Of a stretch of DNA of 64,000 bases, positions 42,476 to 54,808 are shown one piece after another. The stretch's first letter is position 1. Every line of letters begins with the position of its first letter. Under the pieces are notes generated by a model. The model saw nothing but the letters and a program-made list of their open reading frames with translations. It did no database searches and had not been told where the DNA came from. Made by a program: the position numbers and the translations under genes. Source of the DNA: Vibrio pomeroyi (GTDB lineage Bacteria > Pseudomonadota > Gammaproteobacteria > Enterobacterales > Vibrionaceae); assembly GCA_041879425.1 (NCBI GenBank), contig CP090855.1:1550001-1614000 (forward strand), written 5' to 3'.

Positions 42476-43576
42476 ATGAGCAATGAAATGTTAACAATGC
42501 TAAAAGACGCACTTGATATGTTCGCTTTCTTAGCAGTAGAGCTAATCATCCTTTTCTTAGCGATCAGCTACATTGTTGGGATTCTGCAAGAGTTTCTTAC
42601 ACCAGAGAAGATTCAATCTATTCTGAGCTCGCGTAACGGTAAGGGTTATGTGGTTGCAGCGCTACTGGGTGCGATTACGCCTTTCTGTTCATGTTCGACT
42701 ATTCCTTTCTTAAAAGGATTGCTGCGTGCACGAGCGGGTTTCGGTCCAATGATGGTGTTCTTATTCGGTAGCCCACTATTGAACCCAGTGATCATTGGTT
42801 TGTTCGTGATTACGTTCGGCTGGCAAGTAGCGGTGTTCTACTTCCTAGTAGCAATGACAGTATCTGTAGTGGCAGGTTACGCACTAGAGAAACTAGGCTT
42901 CGAGCGTTACGTAAAAGCAGAAGCGTATGAATCAACTGGTTCTTCTTCAAGCTGTGGTACTAGCTGTGGTGACTCTGCTCCTAAGAAAGCAGCACCAGTA
43001 AAAGCTGAATCTTCATGTGGCACAAGTGCATGTGGTGAACCTGCACCAGTAATGGCGAAAGAGACATCTTGCTGCGATTCTAAAAAAGAAGAGCCACAAG
43101 TTTCTGTTTCATGCTGTTCAGCGGATGGAAGCGCGACTGCTGAAATCGTAGAGAAGAAAGAGCCTAGCCGTTGGATGAGAATTTGGTTCTCAACTTGGAA
43201 AGACTTCAAACAAGTTTTCCCTTACCTAATGATGGGTATCGCGATTGGTTCATTCATCTACGGCTTTATTCCTACAGATCTAATTGCAGAGTACGCTGGT
43301 GAAGGTATGTGGTATGCGATTCCCGTAGCGGCTGTGATTGGTATTCCACTGTACATTCGTGCTGAAGCGGTAATTCCACTAAGTGCTGCTCTAGTGCAAA
43401 AAGGTATGGCGTTAGGTTCGGTAATGGCACTGATCATTGGTAGTGCGGGTGCAAGTTTGACTGAAGTTATCCTGCTTAAATCAATCTTCAAAAACCAAAT
43501 GATTGCAGCATTCCTATTCGTTATCCTAAGCATGGCGATGGGTGCAGGCTTCCTATACAGCTTCATCTTTGGTTAA
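42476..43576 (+). CDS. ArsP-like permease (DUF318) with cysteine-rich loop
   Basis: A 366-residue membrane protein with about eight hydrophobic segments in two halves. The first half has ITPFCSCSTIPFLKGLLRA, the Cys-containing motif of the ArsP/DUF318 family, and FLFGSPLLNP. The halves are joined by a polar loop (about 145-230) with 13 cysteines in repeated patterns (CGTSCG, CGTSACG, two CC pairs, SCCSADG). ArsP pumps trivalent organoarsenicals; the loop could capture metal or metalloid. ATG 42476 has GGAG six bases upstream. The three operators upstream indicate ArsR control. Confidence 0.87.
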   Translation: MSNEMLTMLKDALDMFAFLAVELIILFLAISYIVGILQEFLTPEKIQSILSSRNGKGYVVAALLGAITPFCSCSTIPFLKGLLRARAGFGPMMVFLFGSPLLNPVIIGLFVITFGWQVAVFYFLVAMTVSVVAGYALEKLGFERYVKAEAYESTGSSSSCGTSCGDSAPKKAAPVKAESSCGTSACGEPAPVMAKETSCCDSKKEEPQVSVSCCSADGSATAEIVEKKEPSRWMRIWFSTWKDFKQVFPYLMMGIAIGSFIYGFIPTDLIAEYAGEGMWYAIPVAAVIGIPLYIRAEAVIPLSAALVQKGMALGSVMALIIGSAGASLTEVILLKSIFKNQMIAAFLFVILSMAMGAGFLYSFIFG

Positions 43577-43623
43577 TCAGGTCTGATTCCTAGATAACCC
43601 GATTGATAACAAGATATAGATAA

Positions 43624-43647
43624 TAAAAAAGAGCTCACTTAGTTGAG
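43624..43647. terminator. Left half of a terminator split by the IS element
   Basis: AAAAAAGAGCTC followed by the duplicated ACTTAGTT. Joined with the right half (45086-45107), the empty site reads AAAAAAGAGCTCA / TGAGCTCTTTTTTT, a bidirectional terminator for the permease and the convergent hydrolase. Confidence 0.8.
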
Positions 43648-43665
43648 TAATGCCAGTCAGTTAAG
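43648..43665 (+). repeat. IS left terminal inverted repeat
   Basis: TAATGCCAGTCAGTTAAG; 16 of 18 positions match the reverse complement of the right end. Confidence 0.85.
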
Positions 43666-43683
43666 CTGACTGGCATTTTTTCT
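43650..43683 (+). terminator. Inward terminator at the left IS end
   Basis: ATGCCAGTCAG-TTAAG-CTGACTGGCAT followed by T6. It overlaps the transposase stop codon and blocks plus-strand transcription entering from the permease. Confidence 0.8.
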
Positions 43684-44988
43684 GTTCGTTGCATATTTCT
43701 TGGGTTTCAGTTTCACCCAACGAGGGTAACTTCTATCTTCTCTTCGAGGTGGCAGGGTAAACATGGATATTTGCTTGAGTAGTACTTCATAATGTTTAGG
43801 AAGTTTTCCAGGACTCGTTAAAGGTAAAGCCGCGAAGTATTGAGTCACAGCCATAGCACTACTCGTAAAGCTTAATTGATTTGGCCAAACGCTATCTAAT
43901 TGACTCGCAGCCTTTGTCATGACTTGTCTTATAAGGTTATAGGCGAGCAAAATTCCCCAGAGCTCCTGCTTGACCATATCTGGGCGCTTACTGCGTAATG
44001 TATACTCACTATCAAGCAAGGTTTGCTTCATTTCCCGATAGCCTAATTCGATTTCCCAACGATAGCGATAAAGCTCTACGATGTCTTCACCAGGAAAGCG
44101 CAACCCATCACGCATTGATGTAAGCACCTGATATGTCTTTCCTTTGATAATTTTCGACACTAACCTTGCTTCTATTGTCTCAGGGAGATCACTGAACTTC
44201 TTTCTTGCCTGATGTGTCGTTTTTATATCAACGATAGCGTCACTCTGACTGTATTTATGAACGACTTCATACTGGAAGTCTTTTTTCACAGGGAGCATCC
44301 AATGCCTTTCTTTGCCTACCTTATTCCAGCGATTAAGTAGCCCTAGAGAGTAGTATCCTTTGTCAAAAATAGTCAACGAATGATCGGGGGTTTGTTCAAT
44401 GAGTTCTTCTGCAAGGCGCATTTCGCTGGTGCGATAGTCAGAGAATGTACTATCGATTAGTTGATGACTTGTAAGCTCCATCAAGCAAACCATACGTACC
44501 TTAGGGTAAATATTCTCAGATGATTGATTGCTTTGTGCTTTAAACTCTTGATGATTTTCAGGTGTATCTGTCGTTCTCCAAACGACACCATCGACGGATA
44601 GAAGGTTTAGTCCACACCAAGTTTCGAAGTTAGACGATTGATAGCTATGCGCAGCCATCTTCTTAAAGACTTGCTTAACACCTTCTTCGCCTAATCTCTG
44701 TCTCGCTTGAACAACAGCACTTGGGGCAACAAAGCGCTGTTTGTCTGGCAGAACAAAATCGAGTTGGTTAGCGATATCCCAAACAGATTGTTGACGAAAG
44801 AGACTCATTCCAACAACGGACCAAAGTACAGCCTCCAAAGGTAACCGTCTTCTTCTAACGGTTGCGACGCCAGCTTGCTCAAAACCCTGCTGGATAAGCT
44901 CTGGACTAAGAATTTCAGAGTATTTTTCAAAGTGGTGAAAGGTATTACATGACTGAAAAGTATTGGCAAGTTGGCTTTCTAAAGACAT
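43657..44988 (-). CDS. IS4-family transposase
   Basis: A 443-residue DDE transposase. The N-terminal DNA-binding region includes RRRRLPLEAVLWSVVGMSLF. The catalytic core shows DGVVWRTTD (first Asp), TIFDKGYYS (second Asp) and the YREMK region of IS4 (Tyr-(2)-Arg-(3)-Glu-(6)-Lys: YRYRWEIELGYREMKQ). All three acidic residues are visible, so it appears intact. The longer open frame begins at a TTG at 45048. The ATG at 44988 directly follows a hairpin and T tract and is the more likely start. No frameshift or internal stop. Confidence 0.9.
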   Translation of the reverse strand: MSLESQLANTFQSCNTFHHFEKYSEILSPELIQQGFEQAGVATVRRRRLPLEAVLWSVVGMSLFRQQSVWDIANQLDFVLPDKQRFVAPSAVVQARQRLGEEGVKQVFKKMAAHSYQSSNFETWCGLNLLSVDGVVWRTTDTPENHQEFKAQSNQSSENIYPKVRMVCLMELTSHQLIDSTFSDYRTSEMRLAEELIEQTPDHSLTIFDKGYYSLGLLNRWNKVGKERHWMLPVKKDFQYEVVHKYSQSDAIVDIKTTHQARKKFSDLPETIEARLVSKIIKGKTYQVLTSMRDGLRFPGEDIVELYRYRWEIELGYREMKQTLLDSEYTLRSKRPDMVKQELWGILLAYNLIRQVMTKAASQLDSVWPNQLSFTSSAMAVTQYFAALPLTSPGKLPKHYEVLLKQISMFTLPPRREDRSYPRWVKLKPKKYATNRKNASQLN

Positions 44989-45023
44989 AAAAAAATCCGA
45001 TATTAGTTTCCTAATATCGGATT
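44989..45023 (-). terminator. Hairpin guarding the transposase start
   Basis: A perfect 13-bp stem AATCCGATATTAG-GAAA-CTAATATCGGATT on the minus strand, immediately followed by T7 and the transposase ATG. It would terminate transcription read in from outside and hide the GGA ribosome site in its 3' arm. Confidence 0.82.
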
Positions 45024-45064
45024 CTGAAGCCTTTTGAGGATCGGTCAAATGATCTCACAAATTT

Positions 45065-45082
45065 CTTAACTGATCGGCATTA
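45065..45082 (-). repeat. IS right terminal inverted repeat
   Basis: CTTAACTGATCGGCATTA, the partner of the left repeat. Confidence 0.85.
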
Positions 45083-45151
45083 CTCACTTAGTTGAGCTCT
45101 TTTTTTGTTTGGGTTGTCCCGTCCTGAAATGAGTTTAACAAACCATACGTA

Positions 45152-46354
45152 TCAGACTGGGTTTGGTATTGCCGCGGAAGTACCGTGTGCTGCGAAAGCA
45201 TTAGTCGCCAACACATCGCAGTGGTGACGATTAATTGCATCGCCATAATTGTTAGTGATTCCGGGGAACTGAAAACGATACATTGGAATGCCATAGCGGC
45301 GTTCTCTCTGCTGACCGATTCGGTCTTTGCTTGTCCAAAGTAGTCTGTTTTTCGCGGTATAAGTCATGCCGTGCATTTTATTGAAGTATTCTTCGTGACT
45401 GCGCATCTGCTCGTATAACTCGATGATGCGTTGTCGGGAGAAGTTTAATGTCGTACTCGCTTTAAGCTGGGTTCCCCAACCGGTTAACACCTTCTCCATG
45501 AAGTCTCGTGTGACGAGACCAGGACCAGTGAGTAATCCTGCCCCTTTGCTCCCGCCTGAGGTATTGGCATTGCCGACCAAGGTGCCGTGTCGACCAGGCA
45601 TGTAGGTTGTGTAGTATTTAGTTGAAGGGGACAAGCGGGGCATTCTTGCTTTAAAAGCCAGTGAGCGTTCGTCTTCCGCGAAAACACACACGATCTGTTT
45701 AACGTTTTTACCGAGTGATTTGTAATCCTTGAATGCGTTCATTCCTCCGGGTACGGGATCACACGCAAAGATGTTAACTGGGATGTGGCTAAGTTCGGGA
45801 TCTTTGAGCATACGGTTCGCCAATTCAAAGCAACTTACACCACCTCGGCTCCAGCCCACGATGTTCACTTGGCTAATCGGTTTACTTTGGCGCTCAATCG
45901 CAATGTTCTGTTGGCGCGCAGCGATACCGTGTTTTAGGTCAGCCGCTAATTCTTGCGAATCTTTCAACCAATCTTGGTATTTCTGGTTGGTTGCAAAAGG
46001 CCAAGCCGATTTTGCAGGTCGAGATTCACTGAGCAATCCTTTCGCTCGCTTCATATAGTCATTCTTATCTTGTTGGTTTCCACGCAAAATATTCAGAACA
46101 TGGCGCATATTGCTATCAATGCCTTTGCCCTGCAGCGTTCCTCTCACTGCTGAGTAGGTGTCATCTTTGCCTTGCTTCAACCACTCGTTCTGATTGCCAC
46201 TACCAACCCCATCCACTTGAATGTAGTCAATCATGTCTCTGCCCGTTGCATTCTTTGCTAACGTCGAAATCAATTCGCCAGACACATAGTTTTTGTGATT
46301 GTTGTCTTCTGAGTTGGATCCTGTTCCACAGAAGAATACGGTAAAAATTGACAT
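45152..46354 (-). CDS. Tle1-like alpha/beta hydrolase (DUF2235-related)
   Basis: A 400-residue protein. It opens IFTVFFCGTGSNSEDNN, close to the FFDGTGNN start of DUF2235/Tle1 phospholipases, with DGVGSGN soon after. The nucleophile elbow is IVGWSRGGVSCFELANRM (Gly-x-Ser-x-Gly), the acidic residue lies in FACDPVPGG, and a candidate His is in MPGRHGTLV. No signal peptide is visible, consistent with type VI delivery, although no PAAR, VgrG or adaptor gene is nearby. No immunity gene is adjacent; the IS lies right downstream. Its start is by ATG at the divergent spacer. The effector role is inference. Confidence 0.72.
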   Translation of the reverse strand: MSIFTVFFCGTGSNSEDNNHKNYVSGELISTLAKNATGRDMIDYIQVDGVGSGNQNEWLKQGKDDTYSAVRGTLQGKGIDSNMRHVLNILRGNQQDKNDYMKRAKGLLSESRPAKSAWPFATNQKYQDWLKDSQELAADLKHGIAARQQNIAIERQSKPISQVNIVGWSRGGVSCFELANRMLKDPELSHIPVNIFACDPVPGGMNAFKDYKSLGKNVKQIVCVFAEDERSLAFKARMPRLSPSTKYYTTYMPGRHGTLVGNANTSGGSKGAGLLTGPGLVTRDFMEKVLTGWGTQLKASTTLNFSRQRIIELYEQMRSHEEYFNKMHGMTYTAKNRLLWTSKDRIGQQRERRYGIPMYRFQFPGITNNYGDAINRHHCDVLATNAFAAHGTSAAIPNPV

Positions 46355-46736
46355 ACATTCCCTTAAATTAATTCACCGGATTTATCGGAAGTATAACTGT
46401 CGAATCAAAAGGTTGGAGAGAAATGTCTATTTATTCGCAAAGGTCAGACCAACAGGCAATAGAAATGGAACGAAGCGCAAGTTTTATAAATTAGTTGTTT
46501 GGTTAGTTCTATTGAGCTCTGGCTCTCGGTTATACCCGTCAAGAAAGATCAATCGAAGTGTCACAATACTCAACACTATTTTGTCTAGTATCAAACAGCA
46601 GGCTGATTTTGCTCTAGTACCGAAATCTGAAGCCTACACTTTGTATAGATACTTGCTGTTCAGTGGCAACCTTTGAATTGCGGGTAATTTATAACAGATC
46701 GCTTACGAGCTTAGATTGAAGTTTATAGGAGGGAGT
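46355..46736. other. Spacer, 382 bp, no supported gene
   Basis: Contains the divergent promoters of the hydrolase and the 46737 gene. A plus-strand frame running through it (46299-46676) has no ribosome site, no recognisable domain and overlaps the hydrolase start, so I do not call it. Confidence 0.5.
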
Positions 46737-47039
46737 ATGTTCGCAATACATAGGGAATATGAGTTACAGAATCAGCAACATTTTCATGCCCACATTCAAG
46801 TAAAGCCAACCGGAAATTTAGAGTTTGAGATTTTAGAGTCTCATGAACATCATGATACGGACTTTAATCACTTGTCCTTTGAAGCTGAAAAAGGGAAGAC
46901 TAAAGTGCTTGGACGAGATGAAAGTGGTCAACAGACAGATTGGCAACTTTTATTGGCAGAGGAAGATGCAAAAGAGCTTAATCATCTGGTGGTATTGGTG
47001 TCTGAACAATATGAGACGTTAATGCGAGATCTGATGTGA
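46737..47039 (+). CDS. Small cytosolic protein of unknown function
   Basis: A 100-residue acidic protein (MFAIHREYELQNQQHFHAHI start) with an alternating strand pattern followed by a C-terminal helix (ELNHLVVLVSEQYETLM). It has no signal peptide, cysteine or membrane segment. An excellent ribosome site, AGGAGGGAGT, directly precedes the ATG at 46737; the frame is open to 46716. I do not recognise the family. It is monocistronic, followed by a terminator. Confidence 0.7.
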   Translation: MFAIHREYELQNQQHFHAHIQVKPTGNLEFEILESHEHHDTDFNHLSFEAEKGKTKVLGRDESGQQTDWQLLLAEEDAKELNHLVVLVSEQYETLMRDLM

Positions 47040-47089
47040 CGGGTCAAGCCAGCGATAAACTAGAAGTGATTCTCTGTATCCAAAAAATC

Positions 47090-47116
47090 AAAAGCCCGGC
47101 GCATAACCGGGCTTTG
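47090..47116. terminator. Bidirectional terminator
   Basis: AAAGCCCGG-CGCATA-CCGGGCTTT. It serves the small gene and the convergent trmY. Confidence 0.85.
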
Positions 47117-47154
47117 TTCACTGTGTTTTGTTAAATGTGATTGTGTCTTTCGAG

Positions 47155-47754
47155 TTAGAAACCGCGAATATCAAGCTCATTGTTGATCAACACGACACAC
47201 TGAGAAGCGAACAACATGTTTGGACCTAAACTGATTTTCTCTGTTCCCAGACGTTTTAAGCTGTTGTAGCTCTTCTTCGGCATAGGGATGTGGTCAGTTA
47301 GAAGGAAACATGGGTTTTCAGCGATCTCTGCATCACGGATAAAGTCACCTTTCTTATCCATCATGTACAGCTGGTGGTCTTCAGCTAGCTCTTTAACCAG
47401 CTTTTCAAAACTCATCGTACGAACAATGATGCCCGGTTCAACCTGACGCGTCTGCTCTTTTGTCATACCTTGAGAAGCGTCAACCGCTCTTACTACCGCT
47501 GATAACAATGCAGACTCGTGGAAACCACCAATGTTGGTGATCTCGTTTGAATCAAATGTAATCGTACGTGAAAAGTCTTTAGTACTTTCTAGTACAAGGT
47601 GTACTGTGACATTCTCACGGTGAGATTGAGCAACGAAGATCGTGTTCATCAGAGTATGAGCCAGAATCTCAGTATGAGCATCTTGCCCAACACCTTCTAA
47701 GATAAGTTTGCTCTCTGTAGGGGCTGCGCGAGCGCGTAATACAAATGAACGCAT
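47155..47754 (-). CDS. trmY: TrmY-family SPOUT methyltransferase
   Basis: A 199-residue homologue of the archaeal tRNA pseudouridine-54 N1-methyltransferase. It begins MRSFVLRARAAPTESKL and contains HLVLESTKDFSRTITFDSNE. The knot AdoMet region is AENPCFLLTDHIPMPKKSYNSL and the C-terminus is SLGPNMLFASQCVVLINNEL. The family is recorded in Vibrio, but bacterial tRNA normally has U54 as ribothymidine, so the true bacterial substrate is unclear. It is convergent with the small gene on its left. The start at 47754 fits the family N-terminus. Confidence 0.87.
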   Translation of the reverse strand: MRSFVLRARAAPTESKLILEGVGQDAHTEILAHTLMNTIFVAQSHRENVTVHLVLESTKDFSRTITFDSNEITNIGGFHESALLSAVVRAVDASQGMTKEQTRQVEPGIIVRTMSFEKLVKELAEDHQLYMMDKKGDFIRDAEIAENPCFLLTDHIPMPKKSYNSLKRLGTEKISLGPNMLFASQCVVLINNELDIRGF

Positions 47755-48010
47755 GGAATGTACCTTGTCAGTATGTGATAAAGCGAAACGGGCTTTATCA
47801 ACATGAATTGATGAATAACCAAAATTGTGGCGGTATGTAACTCTTTTCTATTAATGAAGTCAAATAGAGTTGCGTATAGCGCCAACCAGAAAAACTCTGC
47901 GTATTAAATAGAGAATGACCACATTACAAGATGGTAAGGGTTGAAGCGACCCAATGTTTACGTAGATAGTATGCGCAAATTATTAGGTGGCTTGCAGAAG
48001 GAAGTAGTCG

Positions 48011-48535
48011 ATGAAGTTACAGAAGATCAATAAAGAAGAATATAGAAAGAAGATGAACCTGCTGTTGGTTTCGTTGGTTGGTTCACTCGCCGTGTTCGCC
48101 ATTGTATTCGGAACCATACTGATCGAGCTATTCGGTTCAGGACAATCAATCGCAGGCGAATCGACAGGTAATTTCCACTTAAACGTATTAGGTGTGATCT
48201 TATCAGTCGCATTGAATGCATTTATCGCGAGTCGTGTAAAAGGGCATGATTACTTCAAAGAAGCGCTCTATGTATGGAACCTTAAACAAATCCATAATCA
48301 AATTTATCGTAAGATCAAGCGTATTCAACCTAAAGCTGAGCAAGGCGACCGAGACGCGCTGACCGTCCTTTACTTCTATTACACCACGCAAAAACTGGTA
48401 TACGACCTAGACAACAACACATTGACGATAAAAACAGTTCAGCAATCGCTAGATAACATCCTAGAACTGAGTGAGAAATGGAGTATTGAGCTAGATATAG
48501 AGGCTTTTTCGAAAGATCTAATCGCAAGATTTTAA
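48011..48535 (+). CDS. DUF3087 membrane protein
   Basis: A 174-residue protein with a short basic start (MKLQKINKEEYRKKMN), two membrane segments (about 16-38 and 57-72) and a helical cytosolic C-terminal part. That part includes EALYVWNLKQIHNQIYRKI and DALTVLYFYYTTQKLVYDLD. The length and order match DUF3087, a family of unknown function common in gamma-proteobacteria. AAGGAAG upstream supports the ATG. It is the last gene before the rrn promoter. Confidence 0.82.
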   Translation: MKLQKINKEEYRKKMNLLLVSLVGSLAVFAIVFGTILIELFGSGQSIAGESTGNFHLNVLGVILSVALNAFIASRVKGHDYFKEALYVWNLKQIHNQIYRKIKRIQPKAEQGDRDALTVLYFYYTTQKLVYDLDNNTLTIKTVQQSLDNILELSEKWSIELDIEAFSKDLIARF

Positions 48536-48636
48536 GTAATATGCCCATTATTGTATGAGCTTTGAGCTACGAAAGAACCTTTTGACGTAAAAGTAGCCAC
48601 TTAAGCAAGTTTTTTGAATTTTTATCAAAAAAGGGG

Positions 48637-48664
48637 TTGCCATGTTTTCGATGATCTCTATAAT
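48637..48664 (+). promoter_or_regulatory. rrn P1 promoter
   Basis: TTGCCA-16 bp-TATAAT with a GC-rich discriminator (GCCGCC) after the -10, the feature behind stringent control of rRNA promoters. An AT-rich UP-like stretch (48609-48632) precedes the -35. Confidence 0.85.
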
Positions 48665-48752
48665 GCCGCCTCACTGACACGGCAGACGCCACAAGGCTTC
48701 AGCAGTAATCAGTAAGACGGAAAGTTCAAAAGAAATTAATTTTAAAAAGTGT

Positions 48753-48780
48753 TTGACACTTAAGATTAAATCGCTAGAAT
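48753..48780 (+). promoter_or_regulatory. rrn P2 promoter
   Basis: TTGACA-16 bp-TAGAAT, about 115 bp after P1 and preceded by AT-rich sequence. It is followed by a GC-containing discriminator (TCATGTCCGC). Confidence 0.8.
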
Positions 48781-48830
48781 TCATGTCCGCTTTCAAGGGT
48801 TTCTTTGTAAAAAGAAAGTTTCGATAAGCA

Positions 48831-48871
48831 AAGCTCTTTAACAATTTAAACCTATCAATCTGTGTGGGCAC
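48831..48871 (+). promoter_or_regulatory. rrn leader boxA and 16S processing stem, 5' arm
   Basis: The antitermination boxA is GCTCTTTAACAA. The following AAACCTATCAATCTGTGTGG pairs almost fully with CCACACAGATTGATTAGGTT after 16S (50689-50708), forming the RNase III stem that releases 16S. Confidence 0.8.
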
Positions 48872-49109
48872 TCGTTGATGAATATCAAAACGTTTTATCG
48901 TTAGATAAAACAGATTCTTCGGAATCAAAATGATTTCAATGAACTGAGTGACCAATACAAATAACTTCGGTTATTTGGCACAGTCAATTCATTACCATTC
49001 TGTTGGAATGGTAATAGCTTTAGAATTACATGTTCATTTTCGAATGAATATTAGTTTTGAAGTCAGTATTCGTTGAGTCACACCTATTAATTTAGGTAAT
49101 CAAAACTTT

Positions 49110-50664
<1,555 letters not shown>

Positions 50665-50753
50665 TACGAAGATACTCACGATAAGTGTCCACACAGATTG
50701 ATTAGGTTTAGAAAGTAAAAGAGACGAAGAACTCCCAAGTTCTTCAATCCAGT

Positions 50754-50829
50754 GTCCCGTTCGTCTAGAGGCCTAGGACACCGCCCTTTCACGGCGGTAA
50801 CAGGGGTTCGACTCCCCTACGGGATACCA
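50754..50829 (+). tRNA. tRNA-Glu (UUC)
   Basis: 76 nt, anticodon TTC in CCCTTTCACGG; GTTCGACTC T-loop and encoded CCA. The acceptor starts GTCCCGT and pairs with ACGGGAT, including one G-U. Confidence 0.96.
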
Positions 50830-50831
50830 TT

Positions 50832-50907
50832 GGGTCGTTAGCTCAGTTGGTAGAGCAGTTGACTTTTAATCAATTGGTCGCAGGTTCGAATCCTGCACGA
50901 CCCACCA
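50832..50907 (+). tRNA. tRNA-Lys (UUU)
   Basis: 76 nt, acceptor GGGTCGT / ACGACCC, anticodon TTT in GACTTTTAATC, encoded CCA. It follows tRNA-Glu after two bases. Confidence 0.97.
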
Positions 50908-50939
50908 TTCTTTCTCCGCGAAGGAATTAAAACTATCGT

Positions 50940-51015
50940 GGGCGATTAGCTCAGTTGGGAGAGCACCTGCCTTACAAGCAGGGGGTCACTGGTTCGAGCC
51001 CGGTATCGCCCACCA
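50940..51015 (+). tRNA. tRNA-Val (UAC), copy 1
   Basis: 76 nt, acceptor GGGCGAT, anticodon TAC in GCCTTACAAGC, T-loop GGTTCGAGC, encoded CCA. Identical to copy 2. Confidence 0.96.
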
Positions 51016-51040
51016 TTTCCTCCCAAGGAAATAAAAATAT

Positions 51041-51116
51041 GGGGCTATAGCTCAGCTGGGAGAGCGCCTGCCTTGCACGCAGGAGGTCTGCGGTTCGATC
51101 CCGCATAGCTCCACCA
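51041..51116 (+). tRNA. tRNA-Ala (UGC)
   Basis: 76 nt, acceptor GGGGCTA / TAGCTCC, anticodon TGC in GCCTTGCACGC, encoded CCA. Confidence 0.97.
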
Positions 51117-51180
51117 TTCCTTCCATAAGAATGGCTTTTATTTTCACTTTTTTAAAAGTGAAGACAAAAGAAAACTTTAT

Positions 51181-51256
51181 GGGCGATTAGCTCAGTTGGG
51201 AGAGCACCTGCCTTACAAGCAGGGGGTCACTGGTTCGAGCCCGGTATCGCCCACCA
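51181..51256 (+). tRNA. tRNA-Val (UAC), copy 2
   Basis: 76 nt, sequence identical to copy 1 at 50940. A second Val gene in one spacer suggests duplication. Confidence 0.96.
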
Positions 51257-51637
51257 TCTTTAAGCATTCTCCTCGGAGAGTTTTTAAAAATGGGTTAAAA
51301 GTTTAATACTTTGAAACTCTTGCTCTTTAACAATTTGGAAAGCTGACTGATTACTTAATTGGTTTTCACTTTAAAAAGTGAAATCAAACAGCTCAAGGCT
51401 GTGATTAAGTTAATCAAATTTAAAAGTTCTCAATGTTTACCTTTATGGTAAACACAACAAACACATTCAAGTGTCTTGTATTCGAATCAAACTTAGTTTG
51501 ATTCACATTGAGTCCGGCAAACAGTCATTGAGAATTAACCCTTCTTAATGACAACCAAAAACCTTGGTTAGTTGCCATACTAGTTTGTTTTCACTTTTCA
51601 AAAGTGAAAGTAAAACAGAGACCCTTTCGGGTTGTAT
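51257..51637 (+). other. tRNA-23S spacer with boxA and repeated palindromes
   Basis: A second boxA (TGCTCTTTAACAA) lies at 51321. Near-identical palindromes occur at 51364-51383 and 51589-51609, with a third at 51143-51162 between tRNAs. All have arms TTCACTTT / AAAGTGAA. They are expected to form RNA hairpins near the processing sites of 23S and the tRNAs. Confidence 0.75.
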
Positions 51638-54529
<2,892 letters not shown>

Positions 54530-54619
54530 ACAACACCCAAGGGGTTTTGTGGACTCAAAGAGACCTTGAATGAGTTTGAAGAGAGACTTTTAAATTACAG
54601 TTTTCCGAATTTTAAAATT

Positions 54620-54739
54620 TGCTTGGCGACCATAGCATTGTGGACCCACCTGATTCCATGCCGAACTCAGAAGTGAAACACAATAGCGCCGATGGTAGTG
54701 TGGGGCTTCCCCATGTGAGAGTAGGACATCGCCAGGCTT
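54620..54739 (+). rRNA. rrf: 5S ribosomal RNA
   Basis: 120 nt, from TGCTTGGCGACCATAGC to the pairing end CGCCAGGCTT. Helix I and the CCGAACTCAGAAGTGAAAC loop are as in Vibrio 5S. Confidence 0.96.
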
Positions 54740-54808
54740 TAAACATCGTTACCTGTGTATACATGTAACAACATCTACAGTGTACTAATCTGTTGATGAC
54801 AATTTGTT

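Larger units (their letters stand above)
43645..45085. mobile_element. IS4-family insertion sequence, complete
   Basis: About 1.44 kb containing one transposase gene. Ends are 18-bp imperfect inverted repeats, TAATGCC..TCAGTTAAG on both sides, and the element is flanked by a direct repeat. ACTTAGTT (8 bp) is certain, and the repeat extends to 14 bp (CTCACTTAGTTGAG) if flanking symmetry is counted. The exact boundary is ambiguous by three bases because GAG/CTC can belong to either side. The element sits in the loop of a terminator palindrome and carries its own hairpins near each end. Confidence 0.88.

Noticed and set aside
43634..43647. A 14-bp target duplication as the definite size for the IS
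   Set aside because: Because GAG/CTC is symmetric at both ends, the size can be anything from 8 to 14 bp; only ACTTAGTT is certain.
46299..46676. Plus-strand frame of about 125 codons over the hydrolase start and spacer
   Set aside because: No ribosome site, no domain, very basic and irregular composition, and overlap with the start of a clear gene.
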